Assembly: GCF_019733355.1 (NCBI RefSeq)
Contig: NZ_JAIHLQ010000004.1
Location: 1-64,000, forward strand
Length of the DNA stretch: 64,000 nt
From: Pseudomonas baetica
Lineage (GTDB): Bacteria; Pseudomonadota; Gammaproteobacteria; Pseudomonadales; Pseudomonadaceae
Direction of reading: 5' to 3'
The first letter of the stretch is position 1, and each line of letters starts with the position of its first letter. The position numbers and the translations under genes are program-made. Shown here one piece after another: positions 28,416 to 37,015 of this stretch. The notes under the pieces were generated by a model that was given only the letters and a program-made list of their open reading frames with translations, ran no database searches and was not told the DNA's origin.

Positions 28416-29615
28416 ATGCCGTTTACCAACAAGCCGCTCAGCGGCGTGAAAGTCATCGAACTGGGTACATTGATTGCCGGGCCGTTTGCCTCGCGCATTT
28501 GCGGCGAGTTCGGTGCCGAAGTCATCAAGATCGAATCGCCGGACGGCGGTGATCCGTTGCGCAAATGGCGAAAATTGTACGAGGGCACCTCGTTGTGGTG
28601 GTTCGTTCAGGCGCGCAACAAGAAGTCGCTGACGCTCAACCTCAAGCATCCCGATGGCTTGGCGATCCTGAAAAAACTGCTCAGTGAAGCCGACATCCTG
28701 ATCGAGAACTTTCGCCCCGGGGTGTTGGAAAAACTCGGTCTGAGCTGGGAAACCCTACACGCGTTGAACCCGAAACTGGTGATGGTGCGCCTCTCCGGCT
28801 TCGGCCAGACCGGGCCGATGAAGGATCAGCCGGGGTTCGGCGCTGTCGGCGAATCCATGGGGGGGTTGCGCTACATCACCGGTTTCGAGGATCGGCCGCC
28901 GGTGCGTACCGGCATCTCCATCGGCGACTCGATTGCCGCGCTGTGGGGCGTGATCGGCGCGCTGATGGCGCTGCGTCATCGTGAGGTCAACGGCGGGCTC
29001 GGCCAAGTGGTCGATGTGGCGCTGTACGAAGCGATCTTCGCCATGATGGAAAGCATGGTGCCGGAGTTCGATGTGTTCGGTTTTATCCGTGAACGCACCG
29101 GCAACATCATGCCCGGCATCACGCCGTCGTCGATCCACACCAGCGCCGACGGCAAGCATGTGCAGATCGGCGCCAATGGCGATGCAATCTTCAAGCGCTT
29201 CATGCTGATCATCGGCCGTGAAGATCTGGCCAATGACCCGACACTGGCCAGCAACGACGGTCGCGACAATCGCCGCGACGAGTTGTATGGCGTGATCGAT
29301 CGCTGGGTCAATTCGCTGCCGCTGCAAGCGGTGCTCGACCTGCTCAATCAGGCTGACGTACCGGTCAGCCGGATCTTCAGTGCCGAAGACATGTTCAGTG
29401 ATCCGCAGTACCTGGCTCGGGAAATGTTCCTGTCTGCCAAGCTGCCGGACGGCAAACCCTTCAAGATGCCGGGTATCGTGCCCAAACTCTCAGAGACACC
29501 GGGCTCCTCCGAATGGGTCGGACCGCAGCTCGGTGAACACAATGCGCAGGTACTCCACGATCTTGGCTATGACGAAAAACAGATTATCCAACTGCGCGAA
29601 GACGGAGCCATTTAA
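28416..29615 (+). CDS. CaiB/BaiF family CoA-transferase
   Basis: The 399-residue class III CoA-transferase moves CoA between acyl donors and acceptors. Visible family segments are PLSGVKVIELGTLIAGPFA, GAEVIKIESPDGGDPLR, ENFRPGVLEKLGL and the conserved catalytic Asp region QVVDVALYEAIF. The acid substrate is not predictable. It overlaps the next gene, which has no obvious functional link. Confidence 0.92.
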   Translation: MPFTNKPLSGVKVIELGTLIAGPFASRICGEFGAEVIKIESPDGGDPLRKWRKLYEGTSLWWFVQARNKKSLTLNLKHPDGLAILKKLLSEADILIENFRPGVLEKLGLSWETLHALNPKLVMVRLSGFGQTGPMKDQPGFGAVGESMGGLRYITGFEDRPPVRTGISIGDSIAALWGVIGALMALRHREVNGGLGQVVDVALYEAIFAMMESMVPEFDVFGFIRERTGNIMPGITPSSIHTSADGKHVQIGANGDAIFKRFMLIIGREDLANDPTLASNDGRDNRRDELYGVIDRWVNSLPLQAVLDLLNQADVPVSRIFSAEDMFSDPQYLAREMFLSAKLPDGKPFKMPGIVPKLSETPGSSEWVGPQLGEHNAQVLHDLGYDEKQIIQLREDGAI

Positions 29616-30522
29616 GCTGAAGCACCGACAGGCATCGGACGCCAACCGCTCCCACCACGGATGGACCTGGCGCCTGTTCGGTCTGTTGTTTCTACTGACC
29701 CTGCCCGCTTGGGCGCAGGCAAAACCTACGCTGATCTGGTTACTGCGCGACTTGCCACCGATGACCATTTTCGAAGGTCCGAAAAAGGGCCAGGGGGTGA
29801 TCGATCAGTTGCTGCCGATGCTGATCGCTGGCATGCCGCAATACGAACATACGCTGATGCGGGTCAATCGCGCCCGTGGCTTGCAGATGCTCCATGACAA
29901 CCCTTTCGCCTGTGACCCCGCGCTGATATGGAACCAGGTACGCGCGCAGTCGGTTGCGTATTCGATCCCTGCGATTCGCGCGGTGAGTAATGGTCTGGTG
30001 GTCCGTCAGCAGGATCGGGCGGTGCTTGAACCCTATCTGGTGAATGGCGAGGTTGATCTGTCTGCGCTGCTCGCTAATGGCAACAGGAAGGTCGGCGTTG
30101 TCGCCGAACGCAGCTACGGCGAGTTTCTCGACACTATCCTGCATCAAGCGCCCAGCGGCGCGCTGACTGCGCATTACGGCAATGATGCGCTGGCCAATCT
30201 GCTGTCGATGCAGCGTCTTGGCCGGTTGCAGGTGGTGCTGGGTTACTGGCCGGAAATCCGCTATCAGGCGAAACAGGCGCAGATTGCCGAAGATGAGCTG
30301 GAGTTTTATCCGATCCAGGGCGCCGGAAAATATCTCTCAGGTTATGTCGCCTGTTCCGACACCACGATGGGGCGTCAGGCCATCAGCGAGATCAACCAAC
30401 TGCTGCGCACCCTGCCCCACGAACATCTCAATCGGCTGTACGCCGCGTGGCTTGACCCCAAGCAACAGGCCGATTATCTGGAACAGGCACGGCTGTTCTT
30501 CGAACAGCAGGCCGCGCAGTAA
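29569..30522 (+). CDS. Periplasmic solute-binding-like protein, TIGR02285 type
   Basis: The protein resembles the TIGR02285 group of periplasmic proteins related to family 3 solute-binding proteins (PTLIWLLRDLPPMTIFEGP, GQGVIDQLLPMLI, GRLQVVLGYWPEIRY). A signal-like segment RLFGLLFLLTLPAWAQA precedes the mature part, but no ATG or GTG stands immediately before it. The nearest in-frame ATG (29569) lies inside the preceding gene and would give a 35-residue positive extension before the hydrophobic core. A TTG at 29686 inside the core is too late. The start is therefore uncertain; the body from about 29720 is secure. Confidence 0.75.
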   Translation: MTKNRLSNCAKTEPFKLKHRQASDANRSHHGWTWRLFGLLFLLTLPAWAQAKPTLIWLLRDLPPMTIFEGPKKGQGVIDQLLPMLIAGMPQYEHTLMRVNRARGLQMLHDNPFACDPALIWNQVRAQSVAYSIPAIRAVSNGLVVRQQDRAVLEPYLVNGEVDLSALLANGNRKVGVVAERSYGEFLDTILHQAPSGALTAHYGNDALANLLSMQRLGRLQVVLGYWPEIRYQAKQAQIAEDELEFYPIQGAGKYLSGYVACSDTTMGRQAISEINQLLRTLPHEHLNRLYAAWLDPKQQADYLEQARLFFEQQAAQ

Positions 30523-30537
30523 ACGGCGGACAAAAGA

Positions 30538-30569
30538 AACCCCGAGAAGTGGGGAGACGACTCGGGGTT
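30538..30569 (-). terminator. Hairpin with minus-strand T run
   Basis: AACCCCGAG and CTCGGGGTT form a 9-bp stem. The flanking CAAAAGAAA gives a T-rich run only on the minus strand, so it most likely ends the DUF3509 transcript, 127 bases beyond its stop. Confidence 0.6.
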
Positions 30570-30695
30570 AAACGTGGCCCGTAATAAAGACCAGTAGCAG
30601 CAAGCGACAAACACCGGAGCACAATGCTTGATCCTGCTGTTACGAGGTCTGACTGACAGAGATGCAGGAAGTTTCCCACAAGAGACGTTTCATTT

Positions 30696-30977
30696 TCAGA
30701 GCGCCGCACGCTTGTCCAGCGCCGCATTGCGCAAGGCCGCGATCACGCAGGGCTCCAGTCGCCCTTCGGCAATCAGGACGTCACGGTGCAAGCCATCGAC
30801 GACATCAGTCAACTGACGCTTGTCGGTCAGTTGTGCCTGATTGAATGGGCGTTCCACGACAATGGCGCCGCTGCTGTTCTTCAAGGTCACCAGGCATTCA
30901 CCCTGGGCACCGCTTGGAGACAACGAAACCTGATACGGGCTCAGAGCCTCACCGAGCAATAGACTGATACTTTCCAT
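30696..30977 (-). CDS. DUF3509 domain protein
   Basis: This 93-residue Pseudomonas-typical small protein of unknown role has the DUF3509 pattern (SPYQVSLSPSGAQGECLVTL, AQLTDKRQLTDVVDGLHRDVLI). The ATG at 30977 has GGAG seven bases upstream and was chosen over the GTG at 30989. It lies alone between a terminator and the receiver gene. No residues suggest an enzymatic activity. Confidence 0.75.
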   Translation of the reverse strand: MESISLLLGEALSPYQVSLSPSGAQGECLVTLKNSSGAIVVERPFNQAQLTDKRQLTDVVDGLHRDVLIAEGRLEPCVIAALRNAALDKRAAL

Positions 30978-31141
30978 CTCGATCTCCACTCAATAGTCCG
31001 AAAACATTGTGTCTGGGGCGTGTCCACAGTAAATGACCACCGGCCCGAGAAGAAAGTTCTGCATGCCGGTCGCAAGCACTCCAGCGTCACCGGTCTGTCA
31101 GAGCATGCACGGTGAAGATGACAGAAAAATAACCGTGCCCT

Positions 31142-31549
31142 TCAGACCCCGACAGGCTGCGAAGCAGCGATCAGGTAGCCATCCAGCAAACCTCTCATCA
31201 GCACTGCCGAGACCGGCGTTTGCAAGCGCCCCAATAATCGCAACCGATGCTCGCGCAGCAACGGCTCGAGATCGCTCAGCAGACTCGGCGCGACCGCCCC
31301 CAGCAGGATCAGCGCACGGGCTTCACGCTGTACCGCCAAATGCTGAATCAGAGCCAGGCCATCGCCGCCCTTGAGTTGCGGATCGCAAATGGCAATATCG
31401 ACCACGCCGCGGTGGCCCAGTGAACACAGGGCCGACGCCAGGGACGGTGCGGTCAGTACGTCATAGATGCCGATGGCATTAAGCATTTGATGCAATGCCA
31501 TCAACTGAAACGGATTGGGTTCAAGAATCAGAACTTTGAGCGAGCGCAT
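31142..31549 (-). CDS. Receiver-domain protein with altered key residues
   Basis: The 135-residue single-domain response regulator-like protein begins MRSLKVLILEPNPFQLMAL. The usual acidic Asp pair after the first strand is replaced by Glu-Pro. The phosphorylatable Asp appears kept (IAICDPQLKGGDG), while the conserved Lys near the end seems to be Gln or Arg (LLGRLQTPV). So it may be a pseudo-receiver. It follows a truncated BvgS-like sensor on the same strand and has GGAGG before its ATG. Its relatives (from memory) are receivers paired with BvgS-like kinases. Confidence 0.8.
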   Translation of the reverse strand: MRSLKVLILEPNPFQLMALHQMLNAIGIYDVLTAPSLASALCSLGHRGVVDIAICDPQLKGGDGLALIQHLAVQREARALILLGAVAPSLLSDLEPLLREHRLRLLGRLQTPVSAVLMRGLLDGYLIAASQPVGV

Positions 31550-31626
31550 GGGCGACCTCCGGAACGACAATCGCGGACTCTCACCGCAGTTGTCGCTCAC
31601 TCTAGGGCAGCCGTCTTAAGCCTCCC

Positions 31627-31664
31627 ATAGGAAAAGTAGCCGCGTCTTATAGGAAGTTTCCCAT
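31627..31664 (-). promoter_or_regulatory. Repeated ATAGGAA heptads before the receiver gene
   Basis: ATAGGAA occurs at 31627-31633 and 31649-31655, exactly 22 bases (two helical turns) apart. The second copy is followed by TTTCCCAT to give an imperfect inverted pair. This resembles binding sites of BvgA/RcsB-type regulators, whose heptads read TTTCCTA. It lies in the leader of the receiver gene. Confidence 0.4.
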
Positions 31665-31666
31665 CT

Positions 31667-33040
31667 TCACTGCAGACATCGGCACCCGCTGTCCGTCCTA
31701 CGCTGAGTGATGTCAGTCCAGCCGCCCAGCAGCCCACGCAACTGGCCGTCGGCACTGTAGAACGGCACGGTCCACTGATAGACCTCGCGCAGGCCATTCT
31801 TGAATTGCAGTTGGCGTTTACTGAAGCGCGACTTGCGTGTGCTCAGTTGCACCATGAACTCGTCGTGCAGCATCAGGGCGGTCGCTTCGGGCAACACATC
31901 GATCTCGATCAGCAAACGCCCCTGCACCTGATCCAGCCGAACCGAAAGAGCCTCCTCGTAGCTGCGGTTGCACATGATCAGTCGCCCGTGCAGATCTCGG
32001 ACAAACATCGGATCAGGCATGGAATCAATCAGCGCGCGCTGAAACGCCAGTTGATCGCCCAGCACCTTTTCCGCCTCGCTTCGCTGTTTGATCACCGCCG
32101 TCAGGCGCCGATTCCATACCAGCGACAGCAGGCCGAAAACACCCAGCCCCCCCATCGCCCAGCAGCCCCATTTGATCATCCGCTGCCACACCGACGGTAT
32201 GGGCGCCGGCGAAATGCCCTCCAGCCATTTGAGGCGAATGGCGCGTAACTCGGCAGGGGGGAACGCCTCCAATGCCTTGTTGAGAATACTCAAAAGTTCC
32301 GGCATGCCCTTGCGTACCGCCAGATGATCAGCCTCCCATTTGCCTTCCACCAGTGCACCGACCTTGAGCAACCCCAACGGATAGAGCTGTGCACCGATCT
32401 CGTTTTCGATCGTCGCGTAGGCCTCGCCGCTCTCGACCAATGCCCGTGCTTCGGCGTAGGTTTTGACCGAGCGGATTTCGATTGAAGGGTAATCACGTCG
32501 GATCACGTCTTCCAGTGCATGCCTGGCGGGCAGCACCACCACTCGCTTGGCCAGTTGCTCCAGGGACTCTACCGAGGGCACTCCGGCGCGCCCGACAAAT
32601 ACCCAGCCCGCGCCGCCGAATGCGTGACTGAAATCAAGAAACGCCTTGCGTTCGTCGCTTACGGCCAGCGTTGTGCTGATGTCCGCCGCCCCGCTCTCGA
32701 GGCGCTCAAGCATGTGATCCGTGGAAAACGACTCATGATGCACAAACTGCAGCCCGGTCATCGCCGTGACGCGTTTGAGCACATCGTTGTTCAAGCCGCT
32801 CCACTGACCATGCTCATCCTGGAACAGATACAACGGGTACTGCACCGACGCGACCGTCACCGTGGGGTTGTCGCGAATCCACTGGCGCTCATGTGCATCC
32901 AGTTCGATGGGCTGAACGTTGAGGCCCACGTCATCATCATGCAGCGCCAATTGCGCGGCCACACTGCCGTGCATCACTCCCAGCAATCCGAACAAGCACA
33001 ACCAGCCCAGTGCCGGTTTCAAACCTCTATAAAACAGCAT
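31667..33040 (-). pseudogene. BvgS-like sensor truncated after its PAS domain
   Basis: The 457-residue product has a signal-like N-terminus (MLFYRGLKPALGWLCLFGLLG), one periplasmic family 3 solute-binding domain (about residues 45-290; NPTVTVASVQYPLYLFQDEHG), a transmembrane helix (CWAMGGLGVFGLLSLVW) and a PAS domain ending GGWTDITQR. In BvgS/EvgS relatives a histidine-kinase domain follows here. In this gene the frame runs into RTDSGCRCLQ and a stop, and only about 117 bases separate it from the receiver gene. The kinase has been lost by deletion or frameshift plus deletion. It may still bind a ligand but cannot phosphorylate. AAGGAAG precedes the ATG. Confidence 0.75.
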
Positions 33041-33110
33041 TGCCACTTCCTTCGTGATCGACTCACCCGTCCTTCGAGGGTGAAAACCCGAGCAGTGTGG
33101 CAGCAGAAAC

Positions 33111-33136
33111 AAAAAAGCCCGTCAGGAGACGGGCTT
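33111..33136 (-). terminator. thrC terminator
   Basis: AAGCCCGTC and GACGGGCTT form a 9-bp stem with a 4-base loop, followed on the minus strand by TTTTTT. It lies 24 bases after the thrC stop. Confidence 0.9.
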
Positions 33137-33159
33137 CAAAATGTGACAGCTTTGCAGGT

Positions 33160-34569
33160 TTAAAGCGGCTTGCCGCGGTTGCCATGCTGGCTGACAAAGG
33201 CCTGCACGGCTTTCAGCTCGTTTGGCAGAACGGTGCAGCGCTCGTTTCGCTCAAATAAATCAGAAAGGTGTGCAGGTAGTTCAAGCGCTTTTCCTACACC
33301 CGCTTTCTCCACCGCGTCCGGGAATTTCACCGGATGCGCCGTGCCCAGGATCACCATCGGGATGTCGAGGCTGCGACGGCATTCGCGTGCGGCCTTCACG
33401 CCAATGGCGGTGTGCGGGTCCAGCAGTTCGCCGGTCTGCGCATAGACTTCGGCGATGGTTTCGCAGGTTTGGGCATCGTCCACGGCCAGCGAATCGAACA
33501 GTTTGCGTGCTTCGGTCCAACGCTCTTGCTCGACGCTGAAACCACCGCCCTGCTTGAACGAATCCATCAAACCGGCAATCGCTGCACCGTTGCGACCGTG
33601 CAGGTCGAACAGCAGGCGTTCGAAGTTCGACGACACCATGATGTCCATCGACGGCGACAACGTGGCGTGCAGGGTTTCCTTGACGTACTGATTGCCGCTC
33701 ATGAAGCGGTGCAGGATGTCATTGCGGTTGGTGGCGACGATCAACTGATTGATCGGCAGGCCCATGTTGCGCGCCAGGTAACCGGCGAAGATGTCGCCGA
33801 AGTTGCCGGTCGGCACCGAGAACGATACCGAACGCGCAGGGCCACCCAACTGCAGGGCAGCGTGAAAGTAGTAAACGATCTGGGCCATGATCCGCGCCCA
33901 GTTGATCGAGTTCACCGCCACCAGGCGCGTGCCCTTGAGGAAGCTCTGATCGGCGAAACTGGCTTTGACCATTTCCTGGCAGTCATCGAAGTTGCCTTCG
34001 ATGGCGATGTTATGGATGTTCTCACCGAAAATCGTGGTCATCTGGCGACGCTGCACTTCGGACACACGGTTGTGCGGGTGCAGGATGAAGATGTCGACGT
34101 TTTCGCAGTGTTTGCAGCCTTCGATGGCGGCCGAACCGGTGTCACCGGAGGTGGCGCCGACGATGACTACACGCTCGCCGCGCTTTTCAAGCACGTAGTC
34201 GAGCAGACGACCGAGCAGTTGCAAGGCGAAGTCTTTGAACGCCAGGGTCGGGCCGTGGAACAGCTCCATTACCCATTCGTTGCCGTTGAGCTGACGCAGC
34301 GGTGCGACGGCGCTGTGCGAGAACACACCGTAGGTTTCTTCAAGAATCCTTTTGAAATCGGCGTCAGGAATGCTGCCGGTCACAAACGGGCGCATGACGC
34401 GAAAGGCCAGCTCGTGATACGGCAGGCCAGCCCAGGAAGCGATTTCTTCCTGGGTAAAACGTGGCAGGTTTTCCGGGACGTACAGACCACCGTCGGTGGC
34501 AAGACCAGCCAGCAGGACGTCTTCGAAATTCAGGGCCGGTGCCTGGCCGCGGGTACTGATGTAACGCAT
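33160..34569 (-). CDS. thrC: Threonine synthase
   Basis: ThrC converts O-phosphohomoserine to threonine with PLP. The 469-residue protein matches the long gammaproteobacterial form: MRYISTRGQAPALNFEDVLLAG at the start, the PLP-lysine in HGPTLAFKDFALQLLG, phosphate-binding GATSGDTGSAAIEG and SVPTGNFGDIFAGYLA. It is the last gene of xerD-dsbC-hom-thrC. Confidence 0.97.
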   Translation of the reverse strand: MRYISTRGQAPALNFEDVLLAGLATDGGLYVPENLPRFTQEEIASWAGLPYHELAFRVMRPFVTGSIPDADFKRILEETYGVFSHSAVAPLRQLNGNEWVMELFHGPTLAFKDFALQLLGRLLDYVLEKRGERVVIVGATSGDTGSAAIEGCKHCENVDIFILHPHNRVSEVQRRQMTTIFGENIHNIAIEGNFDDCQEMVKASFADQSFLKGTRLVAVNSINWARIMAQIVYYFHAALQLGGPARSVSFSVPTGNFGDIFAGYLARNMGLPINQLIVATNRNDILHRFMSGNQYVKETLHATLSPSMDIMVSSNFERLLFDLHGRNGAAIAGLMDSFKQGGGFSVEQERWTEARKLFDSLAVDDAQTCETIAEVYAQTGELLDPHTAIGVKAARECRRSLDIPMVILGTAHPVKFPDAVEKAGVGKALELPAHLSDLFERNERCTVLPNELKAVQAFVSQHGNRGKPL

Positions 34570-34605
34570 AAGGGCAAACCTTCGGTTTGGGCTACAAGCT
34601 GTGAG

Positions 34606-34654
34606 CTTCAAGCTACAAGTGAAAAGCGCCTCTGCTTTTACTTGCAGCTTGAAG
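34606..34654. repeat. Inverted repeat between hom and thrC
   Basis: Arms 34606-34627 (CTTCAAGCTACAAGTG plus AAAAGC) and 34634-34654 pair almost completely around a short loop, so the hom-thrC message carries a long stable hairpin. The sequence type (AGCTTCAAGCTGCAAG) is dispersed in Pseudomonas genomes. No T run follows on the minus strand. Confidence 0.75.
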
Positions 34655-34674
34655 TTTGAAGCTTGCTGCTGCTG

Positions 34675-35979
34675 TTAATTCAAGTGTTCGACGCGGATCC
34701 GCATAACCGGACCGTTGACGCCGGCCAGGGCTTCCAGGGCTGCGATCGCATCATTGATGCGCTGCTCGACCACGCGGTGGGTCAGCAGGATCATCGGCAC
34801 CAGACCGTCCTGCTCTTCGACTTCCTTCTGCATGATCGACTCGATGTTGATGCCACGCTCCGACAAAATGCTCGCCACCTGAGCCAGTACGCCCGGGTGA
34901 TCCTTGGCTTGTATGCGCAAGTAGTAAGCGCTTTCACAGGCTTCGATCGGCAGGATCGGATGGGCCGACAGCGAGTCTGGCTGGAAGGCCAGATGCGGGA
35001 CGCGGTTCTCCGGGTCGCTGGTCATGGCGCGAACCACGTCCACCAGATCGGCGATGACCGAAGACGCCGTTGGCTCCATGCCGGCACCGGCGCCGTAGAA
35101 CAAGGTCGAACCGGCAGCATCACCGTTGACCATCACCGCGTTCATCACGCCGTTGACGTTGGCGATCAGGCGATCGGCCGGGATCAGCGTCGGGTGTACA
35201 CGCAACTCGATGCCCGCAGCCGTACTGCGCGCCACGCCGAGGTGCTTGATGCGGTAGCCCAGTGCTTCGGCGTAGTTGACGTCAGCGGTGGTCAGCTTGG
35301 TAATGCCTTCGGTGTAAGCCTTGTCGAACTGCAGCGGAATGCCAAACGCAATGGAAGCCAGGATCGTCAGCTTGTGCGCGGCGTCGATGCCTTCGACGTC
35401 GAAGGTCGGATCGGCTTCGGCGTAACCCAGCGCCTGAGCTTCGGCCAATACGTCTTCAAACGTACGACCCTTCTCGCGCATTTCGGTGAGGATGAAGTTG
35501 CCGGTGCCGTTGATGATCCCGGCCACCCAGTTGATGCGGTTGGCGGACAGGCCTTCACGGATCGCCTTGATCACCGGAATGCCACCGGCCACCGCGGCTT
35601 CAAACGCCACGATCACGCCTTTCTCACGTGCCCTGGCGAAAATTTCATTACCGTGAACGGCAATCAGTGCCTTGTTCGCGGTGACCACATGCTTGCCATT
35701 CTCGATGGCCTTGAGTACCAGCTCGCGGGCAACGGTATAGCCGCCCATCAGCTCTATGACGATGTCGATCTCAGGGTTCGTGGCCACTTCGAAGACATCG
35801 TTGGTAATCGCAATACCGGTCGTCTGGAACTGAGGCTTTGGCGTGCGCATGGCAATTTGTGCCACTTCGATCCCACGCCCGGCACGACGAGCAATTTCCT
35901 CGGCGTTGCGCTGAAGTACGTTGAAGGTACCGCCACCGACGGTCCCTAACCCACAGATGCCTACTTTGACCGGATTCAC
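34675..35979 (-). CDS. hom: Homoserine dehydrogenase
   Basis: This NAD(P)-dependent enzyme reduces aspartate semialdehyde to homoserine. The 434-residue product has the Rossmann motif VGICGLGTVGGGTFNVL, the catalytic region (GGIPVIKAIREGLSANRI, INGTGNFILTEM) and a C-terminal ACT domain (AYYLRIQAKDHPGVLAQVASIL), which suggests feedback control. The start codon is GTG, with GGGGAG upstream. Confidence 0.96.
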   Translation of the reverse strand: MNPVKVGICGLGTVGGGTFNVLQRNAEEIARRAGRGIEVAQIAMRTPKPQFQTTGIAITNDVFEVATNPEIDIVIELMGGYTVARELVLKAIENGKHVVTANKALIAVHGNEIFARAREKGVIVAFEAAVAGGIPVIKAIREGLSANRINWVAGIINGTGNFILTEMREKGRTFEDVLAEAQALGYAEADPTFDVEGIDAAHKLTILASIAFGIPLQFDKAYTEGITKLTTADVNYAEALGYRIKHLGVARSTAAGIELRVHPTLIPADRLIANVNGVMNAVMVNGDAAGSTLFYGAGAGMEPTASSVIADLVDVVRAMTSDPENRVPHLAFQPDSLSAHPILPIEACESAYYLRIQAKDHPGVLAQVASILSERGINIESIMQKEVEEQDGLVPMILLTHRVVEQRINDAIAALEALAGVNGPVMRIRVEHLN

Positions 35980-35991
35980 TGTGAACTCCCC

Positions 35992-36017
35992 ATAAAACGG
36001 CCGACTCAGGGTCGGCC
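35992..36017 (-). terminator. Terminator-like hairpin in the dsbC-hom gap
   Basis: On the minus strand GGCCGAC-CCTGA-GTCGGCC is followed by GTTTTAT and then by the hom ribosome-binding site. It could end dsbC transcription or partly attenuate hom-thrC. The T run is short. Confidence 0.45.
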
Positions 36018-36110
36018 GGAAAACAACCGCGTGCTCGCGGCTCTCTATTAATGGCCCGGCGATGCGGCTACCGGACCATGATCGTCAAAGGCTGACCGTG
36101 ACGATGCGAA

Positions 36111-36842
36111 TTACTTCGCGCCCAGCGCCAGTTTGGCGACTTGTGGCGCAGGCTGATAGCCCGGAATGACTTGTCCATTGGCCAAAACGATGGCCGGTGT
36201 GCCGTTCACGCCGATCGACTGACCGAGGGCGAACTGTCTGGAAACCGGGTTCTCGCACTTGGCGGCCTTGATTTCCTTGCCATCGACCATTTTGTCCATG
36301 GCCGCTTTCTTGTCTTTGGAGCACCACACGGCTTGCAGTTGCTCATCACCCGGCGAGCCAAGGCCCTGACGCGGGAACGCGACATAACGCACTTCGATGC
36401 CGCGCTTGTTCAGCTCGGGCACTTCGGCGTGCAGTTTGTGGCAGTAAGGGCAAGTGGTGTCAGTGAACACGGTGATGTGCGATTTGGTCTCGCCCACGGC
36501 CGGGTAAACCACGGTTTCAGCCACCGGGATGGCGTTGATCAGCTTGGAGATGCCCAGACGCTCGGTCTTCTCGGTCAGGTTGACCGGTTTGCCGTCCTTG
36601 AGCTGAAACAGGTAGCCCTGAACGATGTACTGGCCATCGGCACTGGCGTACAGCACACGGCTGCCCTTGAGCTTGACTTCATACATGCCAGGCAGCGGGC
36701 TCGCGGAAATGCTGTCTACCGGAACATCGAGCTGGAGGTTTTCCAGGCTTTTACGAATGGCTTTGTCAGCCGCATCATCGGCGACGGCAAAGGTGCTGAC
36801 CAACGCAATGGCGGCGGCGGCGAAAATCTGGGTCAGACGCAT
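36111..36842 (-). CDS. dsbC: Thiol:disulfide interchange protein DsbC
   Basis: This periplasmic disulfide isomerase has 243 residues with a signal peptide (MRLTQIFAAAAIALVSTFAVA, cleaved near residue 21), an N-terminal dimerisation domain and a thioredoxin fold with active site CPYC at residues 131-134. The cis-Pro segment is NGTPAIVLANG. CAGGAG precedes the ATG at 36842; the frame extends upstream to 36929 without family similarity. It lies between xerD and hom, the conserved Pseudomonas order. Confidence 0.96.
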   Translation of the reverse strand: MRLTQIFAAAAIALVSTFAVADDAADKAIRKSLENLQLDVPVDSISASPLPGMYEVKLKGSRVLYASADGQYIVQGYLFQLKDGKPVNLTEKTERLGISKLINAIPVAETVVYPAVGETKSHITVFTDTTCPYCHKLHAEVPELNKRGIEVRYVAFPRQGLGSPGDEQLQAVWCSKDKKAAMDKMVDGKEIKAAKCENPVSRQFALGQSIGVNGTPAIVLANGQVIPGYQPAPQVAKLALGAK

Positions 36843-37015
36843 GAGAACTCCTGAGGGCGGACAAATGGAACGGTCAGAACGCCCGGGCCGGAACACCGGG
36901 TCATAACCGTCCATCGTGCAAACCGGCAAAGCCTAACACATAAGGTCACGGTGGCCGAATGCGCCTGTCGCCAGACGCACAGGCGGATGCAATCGCTCCC
37001 ACATGGATTGTTTGT

